Shown here in pieces: positions 33,565 through 44,390 of a stretch of DNA of 64,000 nucleotides (position 1 is the first letter of the stretch; every line of letters starts with the position of its first letter). Location of the stretch: NCBI GenBank assembly GCA_022432975.1, contig CM039510.1, forward strand, positions 35,203,677 to 35,267,676, written 5' to 3'. This DNA comes from Begonia masoniana (Eukaryota > Streptophyta > Magnoliopsida > Cucurbitales > Begoniaceae). A program made the position numbers and the translations under genes. The notes under the pieces were generated by a model that did not search any database, had not been told where the DNA came from, and was given only the letters and a program-made list of their open reading frames with translations.

Positions 33565-36153
33565 TGTGACGACCCCAACCTGATCAGGGCCGCCACGGAC
33601 TTGCGTGACATAACCATTACCTAAGCCCTCGTATTTTCGCATAAACTTTTTCATTTTTACTTAACACTTTAAAAGAAAATGGACTTAGACAATTGACCCA
33701 CCTCTAACAACCTTTAGGGTCTAACCTTGCCTTAAACTTTTAAGCGTAAAACATTTCGACTTTTAAAACATTTAAAACTAGACTAAAACCATTAATGACT
33801 TAAACCAACTGACAATTAAAGTAAAATTAATTAAAACAAAACGCTCATACGTCGATCATCAAAACACGACACTAATAGTACCTATAATTTCGAAAGACTC
33901 AAGAAAACAAACTGCGTGGATCGCTCTAAAAATCGAGCATATCCTTACCTGTTTTAAAATAACCCAAACAGTTCCAGTATATTTCTAAAATTAAGACTCC
34001 ACATTCTAAACAATCTACTACCACTACTTATACCTCAAAACTCGACTATTCATACATTTTTCTATCAAAACATCCAATCTACATACTTAAACATTTTCAT
34101 ACGTTCATAAACAAAACCCAAACAAGTCCTCAAAACAAACACCAAACATAAACATGGAATTTCCTACGACATCACCAAAGACATACATTATCAAATCATT
34201 CAGAATAGAACTACTACAAGCCTACATCCACTATAAAAAAATTCCTAAATAATAAACCTAGCTATACACCCTAAAATCCATCACCTTTCTAACCAACAAA
34301 ACTAACTCACATCTATTTGCCACGAAAGAGTTCGGGACACACCATCGGATCATTGAGCCAAGCCAAAACACATGCCGCCGCCACGAGCTCCACCCATCGA
34401 CCGCTACACTTGATCATCGTAAGGAGGTTCCTCACCTTCGTTCTCGTCACCTACATCATACGATAACTACATTAAGCCTAATGCTTAGTAAGGAGCGTAC
34501 TAAACATAACTTGACATATATGCATGACATTTATAAAACAGTTTCGTTTCATTTCATTAAACCATTTTCTTGCCCCGTGAGAAACATACGTCTTGCCCCG
34601 TAAGAAACATACATCTTGCCCCGTGAGAAACATACTCGTGAGAATCATACATCTTAACGCGTGAGAAACATACATCTTAACACGTGAGAAACATACATCG
34701 TTTACTTGATCGTTCTTTCATTTAACTTTTCATAAAACATGCTCTTAAATAGTTCGTATGCATTTTACTAAAACATGATGCATGAGGAGACATACACGTA
34801 AGGAAAACCTATCACATGAGCACTACTACATAACTAAGGCACTACTTAAGCTACCCGTCTTTCCACCAACCCCATAGTACCTACTTCATCACGACAAACC
34901 TTATCAACATCGTACGACATAGGGCCTTAGGGGCCGGAAACCTAACACTCACTTACCTGGCGTCCTGGCTATGCCGAGCACCGTCCTTGAAGAGCTTGGA
35001 TTACCTAAGTCATTTCATAGCACGTCATTAGTATTAATCTAAATCATCCATTTCAAAGCTAAACGAAATCCCGAGCTAAGACAATTTCTTCAAAAACTCT
35101 AGCTCATTTTGTTCGGGCATAACTAAACTCTTATTTTCGTGAAAACATCTCAAATTACTATTTTTAGCCTAATCCAACTAAAACCTAATTAAATGGGCCA
35201 CTAATTTGGGTTCGGTAAAAACCGACCCGAAACTTCAAACGCGCGTAACTTTTGCGTCGGTTATCGGAATCAAACGATTCCAGCGGCCACGTACTCCTCT
35301 AATAACCTATTTTAATCTGCCAAAAGGAATTTTGAAACAAATGACTATAACTAGGTCAATTATTGCAAAACCCGATTCTGCCCTTTTTCGGAAAATTCCC
35401 CTTTTTCGATTTTTCATCAAATTCCACTCATTTCCTCCTCAATCGACCACATATACCCTCAATTAGAATAATCTAACCCAAAATCAAAGCTACACTCACC
35501 AAAATTGAAGTGCCCTAAATCGGGCTTCACTGATTTTCGCCCAAATTGGGCATTCCACGACCAAGCAATTATTGCCAGCCTACTACCCGACAATCTCAGG
35601 CCAAAATCGCCCGAAAACGACCGGCGATCGGAGCTCAATCGAGCTCGCCACTCACGGCCATAAACCGAACCGAAACAGAGGAGAAAACCGAGCTTACCGT
35701 CGGTTCGTGCGCGGAGACAGGCCGAAAACCGCACGTCACCGTCGTCTGGCCGGAGAGGGTCAGAAGTTGCCGGCGTTCGTCGATCGTCGCCTCCCTCATC
35801 GCCTCTGTTCTTCGCTCGCAGAGCTCGGGCTTGAGCTCGAACAACAGAATGGCCTTCGGGCCATTCTGTTGTTTTATGTTATTAATAATAATAATAATAA
35901 TAATAAAACAATAATAATATTAACCATTAATTAATCCTCATTTACCGTGTTTCTGACCATTTCGAATTTCATTAAATCTCATTATTAAATTGTAACCCAC
36001 GGCTTACTTTCACTGGAAGTGCCCGAATCTAAATTAATTAACCAATTAGGTTAACCAAATTTATTCACTTTTCTTTTAAATTACTTAAAACAATTATTTA
36101 TTAAATAATTACCTTATCATTTTATTTTTCTCTCAAAAATCCCGGGCGTTACA
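33565..36153 (-). repeat. 5' LTR of the LARD/TR-GAG element
   Basis: This is the complete LTR copy (TGTAACGCCC...GTCGTCACA on the minus strand). Its (TAA)n run is short (35882-35905), and it has one 23-bp unit fewer than the other LTR. It contains the hairpin at 35840-35873 and the predicted intron 34956 to 34451 on the minus strand. Confidence 0.85.
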
Positions 36154-36434
36154 CTGTCATTCACTGTAGCCCTCCTCCTAGTATGCCTTCCAGATTATTA
36201 TTTTCCAGTTTATGTTTTTTATATTCCTTTTCGTCCCGTTTCCTTCTGTTGTTTATTCCTGCTCATCCTTTCTTTCTCATCTAAATTCCATAGAACGTTT
36301 TCTCCCTCTGTAAAGTTTCAAGGGTTTGTTTTTAGAAGTTTAGCCTGTTTATTCAAAAAAAAAAAAATAGTCCCCGTTTTGAAATGCCCGGAGTGACGGC
36401 TCCTCCACCCCGATCGGGTTGGGGCTGTCACAGT
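36154..36434 (+). repeat. Remnant of the chromovirus 5' LTR
   Basis: Only the last 281 bp remain, ending CGATCGGGTTGGGGCTGTCA plus CA. The same end is found, reversed, at 42470 onward in the neighbouring element. Its left border coincides exactly with the start of the LARD element at 36153. Confidence 0.75.
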
Positions 36435-36438
36435 TATG

Positions 36439-36450
36439 GTATCAGAGCGA
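36439..36450 (+). other. tRNA-Met primer binding site
   Basis: TGGTATCAGAGC lies 4 bp after the LTR end. It is complementary to the 3' end of plant initiator tRNA-Met and would prime minus-strand synthesis. Confidence 0.85.
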
Positions 36451-36601
36451 AAAAAAATCAGGTTTTAGAAGTGATTCTGTAAACTGTCTGACTGCACAAC
36501 CCGCCGCGTGAGATCTCTCCACCAACTGTAAGTGTTTAAGTTTCTGTACCCGTTTTGTTTATTAAGTTGAGTTCGTTAATATGTATAGGGTTTTCTTAGA
36601 A

Positions 36602-38173
36602 ATGGTGAGAGGACACTAGAATGAAGTAAGCGATAGTGCCAGGGCCATAGATCGCTTAACCGAGTTGGTGGGTGTACAGTCCCGCATGGTGGAACGTATG
36701 ATGGCCCGAGAAGACAATGGGAATAATAATAATAATCATGGGAATGCTTCATGCGACACCAGTGGAGATAGATTCAGGTGACTCCAGCCGCCTACATTTG
36801 ATGGACTATCTACAGACCCAACTCACACTGAGGAATGGGTCCGGCAGATAGAGAGAATGTTTAGATGCACAGAGGTGGAAGAAAATAAGAAGGTTCTATG
36901 TGTCACGTATCAGCTCACCAAGAATGCAGGATTTTGGTGGGACACCGTCCAGGCAACAACGGTGGCGTTAAGATGGGAGGGATTTAAACAAATATTCTAT
37001 TAGAAGTATTTTGACAGAAGTGCGAAGAAGGAAAAGATGATAGAATTCTCTCGGCTACGACAGTATGGATCGGTAGCCGAATATGTTCAGAAGTTTAAAT
37101 CCTTGTCCCGCTATGCACCACATCTGGTGGCCACCGATGAGAACAAAGTACACCAGTTCATTCAAGGTTTGAAGATGGACCTTCTACGAGGGCTCACTAC
37201 CGGGGGTTTTGATGAGGCACCGTACACAAAGGTGGTGGCCAAGGCTTATAAGTTAGAGGTCTTAGAGGCGAAGCTCCAGCAACAGAGGGATTCATCAAGA
37301 GGGATTATTTGGAATGTTCCTCAACAACAACAACAACAAAGAGGTCAGAATTTGCAACCTCAACAACAACAGAACAGGGGCATCAAGAGGCCCAATGAGA
37401 CCACCACTTACCAAGACAAGGGAAAGAGACCAATGGGTGCTCCTCAACTTTCAACATGCCCGCGATGCAAGAAAATTCATAGGGGCGAATGTAGACTCAT
37501 TACCGGCCAATGCTTTCGATGTGGCAAAGAGGGCCATCACGTTCGGGATTGCCCAATGCCGGACACGAGACCAAATCAGGCCGTACCAAGAGTTTTTTCA
37601 ATGATAGAGGATAATGATGATACTGCCCAGCACACAGTAATTACTGGTACGATTTCAATATGTGATGCACCTGCTTATACCTTGTGGGACACGGGGGCCA
37701 CACATTCGTTTGTGGCAATGGACTTCGTGGTTAGAGAGAAATTTTGTTGTATGCCGTCAGATCAGCCCTACAGCATTATGCTACCGTCCGGAGAGTTTAT
37801 GCACTCTGAGCAGGTTGTACGGGGTGATATAGTGTCAGTAGGAGACCAAAAGTTGTATGTCAATCTTATTGTTATCGGTATGAGAGGATACAATGTGATT
37901 CTTTGGATGGACTGGCTGTTTAGACATTACGCCACCATCAACTGCAGGTTCGGGCTAGTGTCGTTTAAGCGCCCGAACGAGGTAGAGTTCTCCTATCAGG
38001 CAATACCAGAGAAACACCGTATGCCTGTTATATCTTCCTTGAAAGCTCAACAGCTGATGAGGTCAGGATGCATCGGATTTCTTGCTCACGTAGTAGATGT
38101 TCAAAGGCAAGGTGAGGTGGAACTTCAAAATATTCCGGTAGTTCGAGACATCTCAGAGGTTTTTTTTAGATGA
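36602..38173 (+). pseudogene. Ty3 gag and protease, with nonsense mutations
   Basis: The natural start is ATG 36602 (MVRGH). The capsid domain shows PPTFDGLSTDPTHTEEWVRQ, FWWDTV and YVQKFKSLSRYAP. Then follow a Gln-rich linker, the zinc knuckle CFRCGKEGHHVRDC (about 37512-37553) and the protease with LWDTGATHSFV, its catalytic Asp-Thr-Gly. Stops interrupt it at about 36617 (TAG), 36779 (TGA) and 37003 (TAG); all fit C-to-T changes. A T-rich run at 38158-38168 causes a frameshift before the reverse transcriptase. From 37037 to 38173 the frame is open (378 codons). Confidence 0.88.
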
Positions 38174-41027
38174 CTTACAGGGATTGCCACCTGATCGTGA
38201 AATCGAGTTTGAAATTGACGTATATCCTAAAGCTGAACCGGTATCGAAGAATCCGTACCCTATGGCGCCAATAGAGCTGAGGGAGTTGAAGGCTCAGCTA
38301 AAGGAATTGGTGGACAAGGGTTTTGTGCGCCCTAGTTTCTCTCCGTGGGGTGCTTCCGTCTTGTTCATTAAGAAGAAGGATGGGTCCTTACTTATGTGTA
38401 TTGATTACCGTGAGCTGAACAAGTTGACCATCAAAAATAGGTACCCGTTGCCGAGGATCGACGATTTATTTGACCAACTACAAGGGGCTCGGGTATTCTC
38501 AAAAATCGATTTGTGCTCCGGTTATTACCAGTTGAAGGTCAGGGCTAATGATATTCCAAAGACCACCTTCAGGACCTGGTATGGACACTACGAGTTCTTG
38601 GTAATGTCTTTTGGATTGACTAATACCCCGGCGGCATTCATGGACTTGATGAACAAGATATTCCAAGATTTCTTGGATAAATTTGTAATCGTCTTCATCG
38701 ACGACATCCTGGTTTACTCCAGAAGTGAGGTCGAGCACGAGGAGCACCTAGTGATTGTGCTATCGACTCTGAAACAGCACCGGTTGTATGCCAAAATGTC
38801 GAAGTGCGAATTCTAGTTGAGCAGGATTAACTTCCTAGGCCATGTGGTGTTGGCAGAAGGAGTGTCCGTGGATCCAGCCAAGATTCTGGCAGTGAAAGAA
38901 TGGTCGAGACCGAGAAATGCCAGTGAGGTACGGAGTTTTATCGGGTTAGCTTATTATTACAGAAAGTTTATCAAGGGATTTTCTGTAATAGCGAAGCCTA
39001 TGACCAGCTTAATGAGGAAATACATCAAGTTCAAGTGGTCTGAAGCTTATGAAGTGAGTTTTCAGACACTTAAGCAGAAATTAACCACTGCTCCTCTGTT
39101 AGTACTGCCAGTTGAAGACGACAAATTCAGTGTATACTGTGATGCGTCCAAGGTTGGCTTGGGATGTGTATTAATGCAAGAAGGGAAAGTGGTAGCATAC
39201 GCATCCAGACAATTGAAGAACCATGAACAAAACTACCTTACACATGACCTCGAGCTAGAGGCAGTTGTATTTGCGCTGAAAGTATGGAGACACCACTTGT
39301 ACGGACAATCATGTGAGGTGTTTTCTGATCACAAAAGCCTGAAGTACATATTTACCCAGAAAGAGTTAAACATGAGACAAAGACGGTGGTTAGAATTTGT
39401 GAAAGATTACGATGTTGAGATTAAATACCACCTTGGTAAAGCTAATGTGGTAGCTGATGCAATGAGCAGGACGCCAGCTACTATACAACCGGCTGTGTTG
39501 GCCGTATCAATGCGTTTGAGGACAGAGATACAGAAGTTTGATATGGAGATAGTTTCTGGGCTATCAGCCATACTAGCAGACTTGACACTATGGCCCACCA
39601 TCCTGGATCGAATTAAAGAAGCCCAGAGAACCGATTCAAAGGAAATGGCTGATATAGTAAGCAAGTTACCTATGGCCTCTTCCGATTTAAGTTATTCGGG
39701 AGATAGAATTCTGAAGTTCAGAGAAAGATGGTATGTTCCAAGGGATGATATGCTACGGAAAGACATCTTGTCGGAAGCCCACTCGTCTCTTTTCTCTGTG
39801 CATCCTGGAAGCACAAAGATGTACCAAGACTTGAAACTTCACTTCTGGTGGCCAAATATGAAGAATGAAGTAGCCAAGTACGTGGAGTCTTGCATGATAT
39901 GTCAACAAGTCAAGGCTGAACATCAACGACCAGGTGGGACACTTCAGCCTCTCCCGATCCCTGAATGGAAATGGGAGAACATCACAATGGACTTTGTTGT
40001 TGGCCTACCAAGAACAGCTAAGGGCCATAATAGCATATGGGTCATAGTGGACAGATTGACGAAGTCGACCCATTTTCTACCTGTAAAGATGACATTCTCC
40101 ATGGACCAGTATGCTGAGATATACCTTAGTGAGATTGTCAAACTCAATGGTATTCCAGTATCGATCGTCTCAGACCGGGATCCTAGATTCACCTCCAGGT
40201 TTTGGAAAAGCTTGCAGAGCTCCTTGGGCACCAAGTTAGATTTCAGCACGGCATTTCATCCACAGACGGACGGACAATCCGAGAGAATGATACAGATACT
40301 GGAGGATATGTTAAGGACGTGCATACTGGAATTTCATGATCCTTAGAGTAGATATTTGCCGCTTGTGGAGTTCGCTTACAACAATAGCTATCAGACTACG
40401 ATCGGTATGGCTCCATATGAAGCCCTTTACGGCATGAAGTGTAGATCCCCATTGTGTTGGGATGAAGTCAGAGAAGCCAAGCTTATCGGCCCTGAGTTAC
40501 TACAGCAGATGTCCGAGGTGATTGCTGCTATCAGAGAACGAATAAAAATTGCTCAGAGTCAACAGAAGAGTTACGCGGACCATAGGAGAAGAGACTTAGA
40601 GTTCGCGGAGGGCGATGAAGTATTCCTGAAAGTGTCACCTTTCAATGGCGTAATGAGATTCGGTAAGAAAGGAAAACTCAACCCACGGTTCAATGGACCT
40701 TTTCCCATCTTGAAGCGTGTGGGAAGTATGGCTTACAGACTGCAGTTGCCAGCGTCAATGGATGGAGTTCACAATGTTTTTCATGTTTCGATGCTGAGAA
40801 AATGTGTACGAGATCCAACCCAGATTGTGGAACATGTGGACTTTGATATCATGCCGACGCTGACATATGAAGAAAGGCCCATACAGATATTGGATACCTC
40901 ACTCAAGGTGTTGCGCAACAAGGTAATCCCATTGGTGAAAGTTTTATGGCGCAATCATAACGTGGAGGAAGCCACATGGAAAAGACAACAAGATGTTAGA
41001 GCCCAATATCCGGACCTAGTCGCTTAG
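38174..41027 (+). pseudogene. Ty3 reverse transcriptase, RNase H and integrase with chromodomain-like tail; two TAG stops
   Basis: Reverse transcriptase contains [35 protein letters not shown] and the catalytic FIDDILVYS (about 38690). RNase H begins [16 protein letters not shown]. Integrase has the His-His-Cys-Cys zinc site (HPGSTKMY...[14 protein letters not shown]), the core with [16 protein letters not shown] and [11 protein letters not shown] (catalytic Asp, Asp, Glu), and ends with LTYEERPIQILD and VLWRNHNVEEATW, the Tekay-type tail. The TAG at 38814-38816 and the TAG at 40344-40346 break it; both stand where relatives carry Trp. Otherwise the three segments are open (210, 509 and 223 codons), so decay is slight. 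Confidence 0.92.
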
Positions 41028-41054
41028 GAAAATTTTGGGGACAAAATTTCGGTT

Positions 41055-41068
41055 AAGGTGGGTGGAAT
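41055..41068 (+). other. Polypurine tract of the chromovirus
   Basis: AAGGTGGGTGGAAT lies 28 bp after the pol stop and directly before the LTR start, preceded by TTTTGGGGACAAAATTTCGG. Confidence 0.75.
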
Positions 41069-42469
41069 TTAATACCCAGCAATTTTGCCATGTAAATATT
41101 CCTTGAATTATTAGACGAAATTAATGGGAATATTTATACAATGTATATTTTATGAGTTTACTGATAGTTTCAGTTGAATGGGGTGATTCGTAAAACTGAT
41201 TTGAGGAACTAAATAGTAAAATAGTTAAAAACCAATGGAAGGGCAAAATGGGGAGCCAATTAAGGTTGGTGGGGAATGGCCAATGGTGGCTTGACACTTG
41301 GCAACTTGTTGAAGAAGCCATGTTCTTCTCCTCTTTCCTCCTACGTGAAACCCTCATTTCTCCTTGCTTATTTCCACTCCCCTCTGCTTTCTCTTTTTCA
41401 GACGACAAACGCCCTTTGAAGCTCCTTCAATCTCCTCAGTTTTCTTCTGTTTCTCTGCCTAAGGTAAACATCTGCTAAAGTTAACAAGTTTGAATAAGTT
41501 AAAATGTGAGTTTTGTTGAAGCTTAAGGTTACAATAATTGGGAGTGAACTCACTGTTTTTACATGAAAACACGTTTGTTTGTTTTCTAAAGGTTTGAATG
41601 TAGTTTGAAGCTTATTCTACTAAGTTATTAGTTAGCATTTGCAGCTTGTTAATTTCTCTTTTTGTGCATGTCATAGGTCCGTGCATCACCGAGGCAGCAC
41701 GTTAAAGACTCTCAACTTCGCAGCAAACAAGTAAGTTCATATCCGTAGGTTGGCCTTTAAGGCCCTACATCACGGAGACTCTAGGATTTTACTTTGTTGT
41801 CTACTATTTTAAAATTTAAGCACTGTAAACGTCCATGCATACACGATTTTCCCAAAAGTTCATGCAAAAATGTTTTCTGTACATGGTTTGAAGTTAAGAA
41901 AGATAAAAATCTGAATGTAATGTATTGGTTAAGTGTGGGACGGAGACTGGTGTTCTGTTCTGTATTTCTATACTGTTTCTCTGCTAGTGCCTGATAGTGC
42001 ACTTCTGTCATGTCTGTTCTCCTATGAGCCCCACTTATACCCATTTGCCAGTGAAACGTAATGTACTGTACAGTCAACGTATTCTAAAAGTTCATGCATA
42101 GCATATGCATCACTGCATTTTTATATGTTCTTACTGAGCTTTAGGCTCATAGTTGAACTCAGTGTTGTAGGTATGGATCCCCTAGATGAGGACTTTGTGC
42201 TTCAAGATGATGATTTAATGTAGTTTGCGGATCGAGCTCATGGGATTTGGTTGTTGCAGTCAGACAAGAGTTAACTCTGTGAGAATGTATTTTCTGAAGT
42301 TATGTCAAGTTCTGTAACATCTTTTGAAGTTTTAAAAACATTTGAAGTGTAGGATCAGTTCTGTGCAACTTTTGTGTTCTTTTAAAACGACGTATGGAAT
42401 CTGTATTGATGTCTAAAACCTCTGTATTTGACAATTGTATCTATATATTTTGAAATATTCTAGAACTGC
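41069..42469 (+). repeat. Truncated 3' LTR of the chromovirus
   Basis: The LTR starts at a decayed TG (TTAATACCC). It holds a leader near 41330-41460, donor AAG|GTAAAC (41463), acceptor CATAG ending at 41676, a 54-nt exon-like piece, donor GTAAGTTC (41731), GGCCCTACATCACGG (about 41761) and acceptor TTGTAG ending at 42170. Alignment with the inverted LTR to its right shows that it stops about 1.1 kb early, at ATTCTAGAACTGC. Confidence 0.75.
41731..42170 (+). other. Predicted second leader intron of the chromovirus LTR
   Basis: Borders GTAAGTTC and GTGTTGTAG|GTATGG enclose 440 nt; CTTACTGAGCTTTAGGCTCA precedes the acceptor. There is no tandem array in this copy. The equivalent in the inverted element runs from 44386 down to 43870. 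Confidence 0.5.
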
Positions 42470-44390
42470 TGTGACAGCCCCCCCGACCCGATCAGGGTCC
42501 GAGGAGCCATCACTCCGGACATTTAACAGAAAACGGGACATATTTTTTTTAAACAGACAAGCTGACTGGACTTTTAAAACAAACCCTTGAAAACTTTACA
42601 GAGAAAGAAAACATTCTCTCGGATTTGAAAGTAAAACTGGGAGACAGTGAAAATTGGAATGCAGAATGAATGACAGAAGAAAAGCAGGAAGGCTGGAAGC
42701 AGGGAGAAATGAAAACAGTTCTGGAATTCTCACTAAGACTTGACTTCGACTTAAATAGGGTTCTGGCGACAACGAGAGGATTGTAACAACAAAATTTGAA
42801 CGATGAAAACAAATAGACAGAAATGAACGACTTAACATGTAGTGGAAAACCTAATAAAAATGGAAAACAAAAATGGAAGTTATGCTAGAAGAAAGGCTAC
42901 AGTGAATGACGGGTCGGGTGATGTAGGGCAAAAGAAGTAAATAAACTGGGCGGAAGACGTAAAATGGATGACGTCACCGGAAGAGGTGAACTACAAGCAG
43001 AAGATTATTGTTCACCGGTAGAGGTGAACTGTGGGCAGATGATGTCAGGCGGAAGATGAAAAAAAATTGGGCGGAAGATGTAAAATGGATGACGTCAGCG
43101 AAAGATGTAAGGTGAATGACGTCACCAAAAGATGTAGGCAACAGATGCAATCGGAAGATGTGATTTTAAAGGCAGCGGTGGATGCAGGCAAAAATGCACT
43201 GTTCACCGGTAGATGTGAACTACAGACAAAAAAAAATGAGTTCACCGGTGGATGTGAACTACAGACAGAAATGAGTTCACCGGTGGATGCGAACTACAAG
43301 AGAGAACAGTAAACAGCGGCAGATGTGAATAAGACAAAAGTGAACAGTGGCAGCGGTGGATGTAGAGTTTAAAGACAAAGTTGACAACTTTTAACAGGAT
43401 TACATAAAAACAGCAGTCGTGAAAACAGAAAGTATGAAAGCTTCAAACTTCAGAAAACGATTCAAAATATGATTTTGGACATATAAGGAAAACACGACAG
43501 AAATTTAAGGAAACAGATTGCATGGATGGCTCTAAAATCTGAGATAATCCATGCACAGCTTAAAAGAGAGAATATTCCAAACAATTCCAGAATACTTCAG
43601 AACAGAAACTCAACTGTCAAATACAGAGGTTTTAAACATCAATACAGATTCCATACATTGTTTTACAATCTCAGAAACAGTACAGAACATGGCATGCATT
43701 TCCATAATTCACCATAACAGAAGTTTTTAAAACATAACACAAAACTTTAAACCTCATTCTCTCTGGTCAGGAATATCTCTAGCCACCATAACCAACCCCG
43801 AAGCTCGCATCGCCAACTACATCAAATCATCATCTTGAGGCACAAAGTCCTCACCCACGGGTTTAGTACCTACATCAGGGAGTTCACCTATGAGTCTAAA
43901 ACTCAATAAGAACATATAAAAATGAAGTGATGCATATGCTATGCATGAACTTTCAGAATACGGTGACAGTACAGTACATTACGTTTCATTGGCATAGGGG
44001 TATAAGTGGGGACTTATAGGGGAACTGGCAAGTGCACGACAAGCACATATCAGATTTATAGAACAGAAATAGAACAGAACAGAAATAGTAGGCCAGTCCC
44101 CGTCCTGCACTTAACCAATACATTACAGTCAGATTTTATTTTTCTTAACTTCAAAACCGTGCACAGAAAACTTTTGCATGTCTTTCGAGAAAATCGTGTA
44201 TGCATGAGCATTTACAGTGCTTGAACTTAAAACAGCAGACCACATGATTAAATGGCAGAAAGAATAGAAATACAGAAAACTCAGAACAAAACTCTAACTT
44301 ATCTACCCGAAGCCTCCCGACAGAAGTAAAACCTAGAGTCTCCGTGATGTACGGCCTTAAGGGCCAACCTACGGATATGAACTTACCTGT
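42470..44390 (-). repeat. 3' LTR of the inverted chromovirus, start deleted
   Basis: It aligns in reverse with the LTR at 41069-42469 (from about 44390 to 43570) and extends to the LTR end. Near 42940-43380 it has degenerate repeats around GTTCACCGGTAGATGTGAAC, a snap-back-like sequence, in at least five versions. Confidence 0.75.
42940..43380 (-). repeat. Degenerate GTTCACCGG(T/A)GGATGTGAAC repeats in the LTR
   Basis: Variants of TTCACCGGTAGATGTGAACT recur at about 43010, 43203, 43242 and 43274, with further ATGACGTCA-like pieces at 42970 and 43090. The unit is itself an imperfect palindrome (GTTCAC...GTGAAC). It lies in the leader part of the LTR. Confidence 0.6.

Larger units (their letters stand above)
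27587..36153 (-). mobile_element. Non-autonomous LTR retrotransposon of LARD/TR-GAG type
   Basis: Two long direct repeats, 27587-30225 (2639 bp) and 33565-36153 (2589 bp), enclose 3339 bp. On the minus strand the LTR begins TGTAACGCCCGGG and ends GGGGTCGTCACA. The primer site TGGTATCAGA (33560-33551 on the minus strand) follows the 5' LTR, and a purine tract (AAGGAGGGAAGGA, minus, 30238-30226) precedes the 3' LTR. Inside is only a short zinc-knuckle ORF and no pol. The 3' LTR lacks its last about 18 bp, and no target duplication is visible, so the left border is a deletion or rearrangement joint. Confidence 0.82.
36154..42469 (+). mobile_element. Tekay/Del-like Ty3 chromovirus, nearly complete but with truncated LTRs
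   Basis: The 5' LTR is reduced to its last 281 bp, ending GGGGCTGTCACA at 36434. The primer site TGGTATCAGAGC is at 36439-36450. Gag, protease, reverse transcriptase, RNase H and integrase follow in the usual Ty3 order. The polypurine tract AAGGTGGGTGGAAT is at 41055-41068, and the 3' LTR begins at about 41069. That LTR stops at 42469, about 1.1 kb short, where a related LTR in the opposite direction begins. Target duplications cannot be checked because both ends are cut. Confidence 0.87.

Noticed and set aside
36439..36450. tRNA-like TGGTATCAGAGC (also at 33560 and in the TRIMs on the minus strand)
   Set aside because: Only the 12-base primer match is present; no cloverleaf follows, so these are primer binding sites and not tRNA genes.
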